This document shows positions 1-4,092 of a stretch of 6,066 nucleotides of DNA, one piece after another (the stretch's first letter is position 1; each line of letters opens with the position of its first letter). Made by a program: the position numbers and the translations under genes. This stretch comes from Caryophanales bacterium (GTDB taxonomy: Bacteria; Bacillota_I; Bacilli_A; RF39; UBA660): the NCBI GenBank assembly GCA_016291995.1, contig JAEEZV010000013.1, forward strand, positions 1 to 6,066. The letters are read 5' to 3'. The notes under the pieces were generated by a model, which was not told the DNA's origin, did no database searches, and saw only the letters and a list, made by a program, of their open reading frames with translations.

Positions 1-38
1 AAAAATAAAAGAACTAATTTAAATTTAGTTCTTTTTTT
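1..38 (-). terminator. Intrinsic terminator after tRNA-Thr (could work in both directions)
   Basis: A perfect 7-bp inverted repeat, GAACTAA (11-17) and TTAGTTC (25-31), surrounds a 7-base AT loop. On the minus strand the stem is followed by a T-rich run (complement of 1-10, TTTTATTTTT), which suits termination of the nusB-xseA-xseB-tRNA transcript. On the plus strand the stem is followed by seven Ts (32-38), so it could also stop a convergent transcript entering from the left. The stem is AT-rich and therefore weak, but its place directly after the tRNA supports the call. What lies to the left is not visible. Confidence 0.75.
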
Positions 39-45
39 ATTACGA

Positions 46-121
46 TGGTGCTGAAAGCAGGAATTGAACCCGCAACCTACTGATTACGATTCAGTTGCTC
101 TACCGATTGAGCTATTTCAGC
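46..121 (-). tRNA. tRNA-Thr, anticodon CGT
   Basis: The complement folds into a complete 76-base cloverleaf. The acceptor stem is GCTGAAA/TTTCAGC, with discriminator A and an encoded CCA end at 46-48. The D-arm stem is GCTC/GAGC, the anticodon stem ACTGA/TCAGT with loop ATCGTAA, the variable loop has five bases, and the T-arm is GCGGG-TTCAATT-CCTGC with one G-T pair. The anticodon at complement 86-88 is CGT, which reads the threonine codon ACG; U33 and A37 are in place. The first acceptor pairs (GCTGA) match the usual bacterial tRNA-Thr pattern. Its 5' end is only 9 bases past the xseB stop and I see no convincing promoter of its own, so it is probably cut out of the nusB-xseA-xseB transcript by RNase P. 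Confidence 0.96.
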
Positions 122-130
122 ATAAGAGAA

Positions 131-361
131 TTACTCTTCTTTGACATCAAAGTCTGCTAATTCTCCATTTTCTTTTAATATTTTATTTACTTTTTCAGTG
201 GCAGCATTCAATCTATCTGAGCATTCTTTAGCAAGTTTCATAGCTTTTGTATATTTTTCTATTGCATTATCTAGACTTACTTCTCCACTTTCAAGTTCTT
301 TTACTATTTCTTCTAATTCTCTAATTTTATCTTCAAAATTAGTTTCCTTCTTCTCTGCCAT
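131..361 (-). CDS. xseB: Exodeoxyribonuclease VII small subunit
   Basis: XseB binds the large subunit XseA to form exonuclease VII, a cytoplasmic enzyme that degrades single-stranded DNA to short oligonucleotides in repair. The 76-residue product has the family's usual size and all-helical make-up. It shows the conserved pattern FEDKIRELEEIVKELESG, then VSLDNAIEKYTKAMKLAK, then a helix containing LNAATEKV. The start at 361 is chosen because GGAGG (complement 368-372) lies 6 bases upstream. A longer in-frame start at 397 would add 12 residues, but it has no ribosome binding site and lies deeper inside xseA. The first 23 bases overlap the end of xseA, consistent with coupled translation of the two subunits. 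The stop is TAA. The identification is secure from sequence pattern, length and neighbour. Confidence 0.95.
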   Translation of the reverse strand: MAEKKETNFEDKIRELEEIVKELESGEVSLDNAIEKYTKAMKLAKECSDRLNAATEKVNKILKENGELADFDVKEE

Positions 362-1622
362 TAGATACCTCCATAACTTTAGCATTGATTCTTCCATTAT
401 CTACATCTATGTTAATTATATCATCAATTTTAACTTTTTTAATATCAGATACTACTTTTTTATCTAATTTAACGATAGCATATCCTCTTTTTAAAGTATT
501 CATTGGATTTAACACTTCTAATTTATTAATAATATGTTCTAATTGTTGATTTTTAAATTTATATAATATTTCTGGATTAGTAAGGACATAACTATTTATA
601 TCTTTATATAATCTTACTCTATTATTATCTAAACATACTTTAATTATTTTATTTAGTCTATCTATTAAATAATCTAAGTTTTGTTCTTTTATTTCATACA
701 TAGCTGTCGGTTTCTTTAAAATATAACTTGTAAGGATACTAGATAGGCTTTGTTTTCTAGTATCAATATAATTATTAATACTTAGTGTGCTACGTTTCAT
801 AGCATTTTCTAAGTATGTATTAATTGTTTCTATATTAGGGACGGCCAGTTCAGCAGCAGCTGTTGGTGTTGGCGCTCTAAGGTCTGCTACAAAATCAGCT
901 ATTGTAAAGTCAATTTCGTGGCCTACAGCGCTTATTACTGGTACTTTTGATTCATATATCGCTCTAGCTACGATTTCTTCATTAAAAGGCCATAAATCCT
1001 CAATAGATCCACCACCACGGCCAACAATTAATGTATCGATATCATATGTATTGGCTAATTTAATTTTTTTAACAATATCACTGGCTGCATCTGCACCTTG
1101 AACTAATGATGGAAACAATATTGTTTCGCATATTGGAAATCTTCTTTTAATAGTTGTAAGAATATCTCTAATAGCAGCACCAGTACTAGCTGTTACTATT
1201 CCTATTTTCTTTGGTACTTTAGGAATTGGCTTTTTCTTATCTTGATCGAATAATCCTTCACTAGCTAATTTCTTTTTTAATTTTTCAAATTCGATATATA
1301 AGTTGCCAAGACCATCTTGTTCCATTGATTCAACGTATACTTGATATCCGCCAGTAGGTTCATATACCGATATCTTACCACATACGAGTACTTTCATTCC
1401 ATCTTCAGGTATAAATTTTAAACCGCTTGCTTGATATGAAAACATCACAGCATTAAGTCTACTTCCTTCATCTTTTAAAGTAAAATATAAATGTCCTCTC
1501 GTATGTGCTTTAAAGTTAGATATTTCACCTTTGATATATACTTTTCTCAAGAAGATATCTTCATCAAATACACCTTTAATATAATGATTTAATTCACTAA
1601 TTGTTATGTATTCTTGATTCAT
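339..1622 (-). CDS. xseA: Exodeoxyribonuclease VII large subunit
   Basis: XseA is the catalytic subunit of exonuclease VII, a metal-independent nuclease that cuts single-stranded DNA from both ends. The 427-residue product is slightly shorter than typical homologues (about 450). Residues 1-105 form the OB-fold DNA-binding domain, with VYIKGEISNFKAHTRGHLYFTLKD and VLVCGKISVYEPTGGYQ. The catalytic domain follows, with GIVTASTGAAIRDI (141-154), VGRGGGSIEDLWPFNEE (200-216) and SAVGHEIDFTIADFVADLRAPTPTAAAEL (231-259), which includes the conserved His235 and Asp238. A long helical region (about 265-370) leads to the C-terminal motif NPMNTLKRGYAIV (372-384). The ATG is preceded by AGAGG 6 bases upstream. 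The gene starts 17 bases after nusB and its last 23 bases overlap xseB. No frameshift or missing motif was seen. Confidence 0.97.
   Translation of the reverse strand: MNQEYITISELNHYIKGVFDEDIFLRKVYIKGEISNFKAHTRGHLYFTLKDEGSRLNAVMFSYQASGLKFIPEDGMKVLVCGKISVYEPTGGYQVYVESMEQDGLGNLYIEFEKLKKKLASEGLFDQDKKKPIPKVPKKIGIVTASTGAAIRDILTTIKRRFPICETILFPSLVQGADAASDIVKKIKLANTYDIDTLIVGRGGGSIEDLWPFNEEIVARAIYESKVPVISAVGHEIDFTIADFVADLRAPTPTAAAELAVPNIETINTYLENAMKRSTLSINNYIDTRKQSLSSILTSYILKKPTAMYEIKEQNLDYLIDRLNKIIKVCLDNNRVRLYKDINSYVLTNPEILYKFKNQQLEHIINKLEVLNPMNTLKRGYAIVKLDKKVVSDIKKVKIDDIINIDVDNGRINAKVMEVSNGREEGN
367..372 (-). promoter_or_regulatory. Ribosome binding site deciding the xseB start
   Basis: The complement reads GGAGGT, a near-perfect match to the 16S rRNA 3' end, with 6 bases between GGAGG and the ATG at 361. 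It lies inside the xseA coding sequence and favours the 76-residue form of XseB over the 88-residue one. Confidence 0.85.
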
Positions 1623-1639
1623 ACTACACCTCTTGGATA

Positions 1640-2047
1640 TTAACTATCTATTTTTTGTTTTTCGTGATATATTCTGTCAAGTACACCATTTATCATTTTA
1701 CAAACTTTATCATCAGAGTATTCATGACTTAGTTCGATTGCTTCATCGATACAGGCAACTTCTGGTGTATCTGTATTGAGTATTTCAAATATTCCCATTC
1801 TTAGAATTGCTTGATCAGTAAAACCAAGTCTGGAAATATCCCAGTCTTTCAAGCATTCATTAGCAAGTTCATCTATCTTTTCTTTGTTTTCAAGTACGCC
1901 CATAACAAGGGAATCTACGAACTTACTTTTAGTTTCCATTTGTTCATTAATTATATCTTTAATATCATAATTAATATTATTATTATCATATAAAAACGCT
2001 TGATATAAAATTGTCATTGCTTTGTATCTTTGCTCATGTCTTGTCAT
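1640..2047 (-). CDS. nusB: Transcription antitermination factor NusB
   Basis: NusB binds boxA RNA together with ribosomal protein S10 (NusE) and helps RNA polymerase complete rRNA operons without early termination. From the chosen start the product is 135 residues, the usual size. It is all-helical and begins with the family pattern MTRHEQRYKAMTILYQ. It then shows RLGFTDQAILRMGIFEIL (about 73-90) and ACIDEAIELSHEYSDDKVCKMINGVLDRI (about 98-126), the C-terminal signature. The open frame extends upstream to an ATG at 2095, but that codon lies in the -35 region of the predicted promoter and would add 16 residues unlike the family. The ATG at 2047 has GGTGAT 4 bases upstream. It is first in the operon nusB-xseA-xseB-tRNA-Thr. 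nusB next to xseA/xseB is a common Bacillota arrangement, but folD, often between them, is absent here. Confidence 0.95.
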   Translation of the reverse strand: MTRHEQRYKAMTILYQAFLYDNNNINYDIKDIINEQMETKSKFVDSLVMGVLENKEKIDELANECLKDWDISRLGFTDQAILRMGIFEILNTDTPEVACIDEAIELSHEYSDDKVCKMINGVLDRIYHEKQKIDS

Positions 2048-2066
2048 ATACATCACCCACGATTTA

Positions 2067-2095
2067 ATCATAACACAAATTAACAATTTTGTCAT
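2067..2095 (-). promoter_or_regulatory. Promoter of nusB operon (housekeeping sigma type, extended -10)
   Basis: On the minus strand the -35 box is ATGACA (2090-2095, five of six matches to TTGACA). A 17-base spacer follows, then the -10 box TATGAT (2067-2072). The -10 is preceded by TGT (2073-2075), making an extended -10. Transcription should begin near 2060, leaving a leader of only about 13 bases before the nusB ATG at 2047. The promoter follows directly after the terminator of the upstream gene, so the two elements together mark a transcription-unit boundary. This is a pattern match only. Confidence 0.8.
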
Positions 2096-2105
2096 ATAAA
2101 ATAAG

Positions 2106-2132
2106 AAAAAAGATATTTAAAATATCTTTTTT
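2106..2132 (-). terminator. Intrinsic terminator after the prepilin gene (could work in both directions)
   Basis: A 6-bp stem GATATT/AATATC (2112-2117 with 2121-2126) and a 3-base loop are flanked by six As (2106-2111) and six Ts (2127-2132). These runs can pair to lengthen the stem to 12 bp. On the minus strand the downstream U-tract is the complement of 2106-2111. The structure begins at the stop codon of the prepilin gene, whose TAA (2131-2133) overlaps the base of the stem. It separates the galE/prepilin transcripts from the nusB operon. By symmetry it could also act on plus-strand transcription, but no plus-strand gene is seen. Confidence 0.8.
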
Positions 2133-2475
2133 ATTCACATTTATCAACGTACCTTATTATTTCAATCGTCTTAGTAAGTTTATCTCTACTTACTTGGACT
2201 AACATTTCTTTTATATCTTCGTCGTTAGTATCATCTAAATAGCCTTCAAGAATTAATGTTTTAACACTTACACATACTTTATCATTTTTATAATTAGATG
2301 TTTCTAAAGCATACGTTCTAGCAGCATCGAATATTTCGTTATCGCTAACTACTCTTAGTTGAGTCAACGATGTAGCTAATGTTCTTCTTGTGACAACAAC
2401 TCCAATAAATAGTACTAAACTAAGTATTAGAAGACATCCTAAAAGTTCAATAAGTGAAAATCCTTTATTATTCAT
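2131..2475 (-). CDS. Type IV prepilin-like protein (N-terminal cleavage/methylation motif)
   Basis: The 114-residue product starts MNNKG followed by FSLIELLG, the class III signal of type IV pilins and type II secretion or competence pseudopilins. A prepilin peptidase would be expected to cut after Gly5 and methylate Phe6. Glu10, the key Glu5 of the mature form, is present. Residues 8-28 form the hydrophobic helix that anchors the subunit in the membrane and packs the filament core. The rest is a small exported domain with VCVSVKTLILEGYLDD (67-82), a pattern seen in small Gram-positive pseudopilins. Cys68 and Cys113 could form a C-terminal disulfide loop. The ATG has AGGGG 8 bases upstream. 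The gene has its own strong promoter and is followed at once by a terminator. No peptidase, ATPase or platform gene is adjacent, so its assembly machine must be encoded elsewhere. The exact role (pilus, DNA uptake, secretion) cannot be told from here. Confidence 0.85.
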   Translation of the reverse strand: MNNKGFSLIELLGCLLILSLVLFIGVVVTRRTLATSLTQLRVVSDNEIFDAARTYALETSNYKNDKVCVSVKTLILEGYLDDTNDEDIKEMLVQVSRDKLTKTIEIIRYVDKCE

Positions 2476-2498
2476 TATTTCATCCCCTTACGCGTATA

Positions 2499-2527
2499 AT
2501 TGTATCATAAAAACGAACATTTGTCAA
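2499..2527 (-). promoter_or_regulatory. Promoter of the prepilin-like gene (near-consensus housekeeping sigma type)
   Basis: On the minus strand a perfect TTGACA (2522-2527) is followed by a 17-base spacer and TACAAT (2499-2504, five of six matches). TGA (2505-2507) lies just before the -10, giving an extended -10 as well. Transcription would start near 2492, about 16 bases upstream of the ATG at 2475. The galE stop codon TGA (2524-2526) lies inside the -35 box. No hairpin is seen between galE and this gene, so readthrough from galE probably adds to its expression. Confidence 0.85.
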
Positions 2528-3519
2528 TTTTTAGATACGTATTTATAAGCACTCTTTACCATATCAGATAATGTGCGAGTTGCTTTCCAGTTTAATTTTT
2601 TATTAGCTTTAGAAGTATCAGCATAACAACTAGCAATATCCCCTTCTCTTCGAGGACCTATCTTATATGGAATTTTAACATTATTTTCACGACTAAAGGC
2701 TTCGACCATTTCAAGGACACTATATCCTTTTCCAGTTCCTAAATTATAATAATCTATGCCTTTGTTCTTATCAATGTATTCTAGCGCACTAATATGTCCT
2801 AAGGCTAAATCTACAACGTGAATATAGTCTCTAACACCAGTACCATCAGGAGTATCATAATCATTACCAAAAACATTTAGTTGTGGTAATTCTCCTTTAG
2901 CTACTTTAACAATATATGGCATTAAATTATTTGGTATACCATTAGGATCTTCACCAAGTAGTCCACTTGGATGAGCTCCGACTGGATTAAAATATCTAAG
3001 TATTGCAATGCTATATTCATTATCAGAAATATATAAATCTTTTAAGATACCTTCGATATATAATTTAGTAGATCCATATGGATTTGTTGTACTTAGTCTA
3101 GCTGTTTCTTTTATCGGTAATTCTTCTGGATCACCATAAACAGTTGCCGATGAAGAAAAGACTATTTTTTTAACATTATATTTACCCATTACTTCAAGTA
3201 AAGTTAATGTTGAATCTAAATTATTACGATAATACATTAGTGGTTTTTGAACAGATTCTCCTACAGCTTTGTATCCAGCAAAATGGATTACAGCATCAAT
3301 CTTATTCTCTTTAAATACTGTTTCTAGTTTTCTTTTATTACATACGTTTAATTTATAAAATTTAATTTTTTTATTAGTTATTTTTTCAATTTTATCAATA
3401 ACTTCTTTTTTAGAATTACTAAAATTATCTACAGCTACTACTTTATAGCCATGATTTAATAATTCGACAATAGTATGGCTTCCAATATAACCAGTACCAC
3501 CAGTTACAAGTACTTGCAT
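2524..3519 (-). CDS. galE: UDP-glucose 4-epimerase
   Basis: GalE interconverts UDP-glucose and UDP-galactose with bound NAD, in the Leloir pathway and in supplying sugars for surface polysaccharides. The 331-residue product is a full-length extended short-chain dehydrogenase. It has the NAD-binding GGTGYIG (7-13) with Asp31, SSSATVYGD (122-130) with Ser124, and the catalytic pair Tyr148/Lys152 in NPYGSTK. RYFNPVGAHPSG (175-186) and GVRDYIHVVDLA (228-239) follow, then the substrate-binding RREGD (290-294). Cys298 sits where the E. coli enzyme has Tyr299, a change tied to also using UDP-GlcNAc/UDP-GalNAc. AAGGAG lies 7 bases before the ATG. The gene starts 17 bases after the rubrerythrin stop, with no room for a promoter. 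It ends in TGA, with the next in-frame stop 13 codons later. No galK or galT is adjacent, so a cell-surface glycan role is as likely as galactose breakdown. Confidence 0.96.
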   Translation of the reverse strand: MQVLVTGGTGYIGSHTIVELLNHGYKVVAVDNFSNSKKEVIDKIEKITNKKIKFYKLNVCNKRKLETVFKENKIDAVIHFAGYKAVGESVQKPLMYYRNNLDSTLTLLEVMGKYNVKKIVFSSSATVYGDPEELPIKETARLSTTNPYGSTKLYIEGILKDLYISDNEYSIAILRYFNPVGAHPSGLLGEDPNGIPNNLMPYIVKVAKGELPQLNVFGNDYDTPDGTGVRDYIHVVDLALGHISALEYIDKNKGIDYYNLGTGKGYSVLEMVEAFSRENNVKIPYKIGPRREGDIASCYADTSKANKKLNWKATRTLSDMVKSAYKYVSKN

Positions 3520-3536
3520 ATTATCACTCCTTAATA

Positions 3537-4079
3537 TTAATAGTTTGTACTTTTCATTTCAAAGTATGATTGTGGATGACTACATACCGGACATACTTTT
3601 GGTGCTACTTTTCCTACATGAACATGTCCACAGTTACGGCATACCCAAACAACAGATTCTTCTTTTTTAAAGACTGTTTCTCCTTTAATATTTTCTAGTA
3701 ATCTTCTGTATCTTGCTTCATGTTCTTTTTCGATTGCAGCAACTCCTTTGAATAATCTTGCTACATCAGAGAATCCTTCTTCTTCAGCCTCTTTGGCAAA
3801 TGTTTCATACATTTCGGTCCATTCATAGTTTTCACCATTTGCAGCATCCATTAGATTAGTAATTGTATCAGGTACTTCTCCTTCGTGAAGTAATTTGAAC
3901 CACATTTTAGCATGTTCTTTTTCATTACCTGCTGTTTCTTCAAAAATAGCAGCAATTTGTTCATATCCTTCTTTTTTGGCTTTTGAAGCATAATATGTAT
4001 ACTTATTTCTTGCTTGGCTTTCTCCAGCAAAAGCAGCCATTAAATTTGCTTCAGTTTTTGTTCCTTTTAAATCTTTCAT
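3537..4079 (-). CDS. rbr: Rubrerythrin (ferritin-like diiron domain plus rubredoxin domain)
   Basis: Rubrerythrin is a cytoplasmic diiron protein of anaerobes that reduces hydrogen peroxide to water, with electrons passed through its rubredoxin centre. The 180-residue product has the classical order. A ferritin-like four-helix domain (about 1-135) carries the metal-ligand patterns Glu20, Glu53-x2-His56, Glu89-x2-Glu92 and Glu117-x2-His120. A C-terminal rubredoxin-like domain carries Cys147-x2-Cys150 and Cys163-x2-Cys166 for one iron. Length and motifs are typical and nothing is missing. Its ribosome binding site AAAGGAG (complement 4088-4094) overlaps the parC stop codon and lies 8 bases before the ATG. 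The gene is 13 bases from parC and 17 from galE, so it appears to be transcribed with both. No separate promoter or PerR-type operator is evident, although a promoter inside the parC end cannot be excluded. Confidence 0.96.
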   Translation of the reverse strand: MKDLKGTKTEANLMAAFAGESQARNKYTYYASKAKKEGYEQIAAIFEETAGNEKEHAKMWFKLLHEGEVPDTITNLMDAANGENYEWTEMYETFAKEAEEEGFSDVARLFKGVAAIEKEHEARYRRLLENIKGETVFKKEESVVWVCRNCGHVHVGKVAPKVCPVCSHPQSYFEMKSTNY

Positions 4080-4092
4080 TCTTACATCTCCT

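Noticed and set aside
122..160. Possible promoter for the tRNA (TTGATG with TCTTAT 17 bases later, minus strand)
   Set aside because: The -10 would lie directly against the tRNA 5' end, so transcription would start inside the tRNA, and the hexamer is a poor match.
141..467. Plus-strand open frame of 108 codons opposite xseB and the xseA end
   Set aside because: It is antisense to two confirmed genes, has low-complexity Phe/Ser/Ile composition and no recognisable domain or promoter.
787..1101. Plus-strand open frame of 104 codons inside xseA
   Set aside because: It lies wholly opposite a strongly conserved part of xseA (GRGGGS and GHEID motifs), has an odd Ala/Ser-rich composition from antisense reading, and lacks a convincing ribosome site.
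1811..1993. Plus-strand open frame of 60 codons opposite nusB
   Set aside because: It is a shadow of nusB that ends in an Ile/Asn run produced by an AT repeat.
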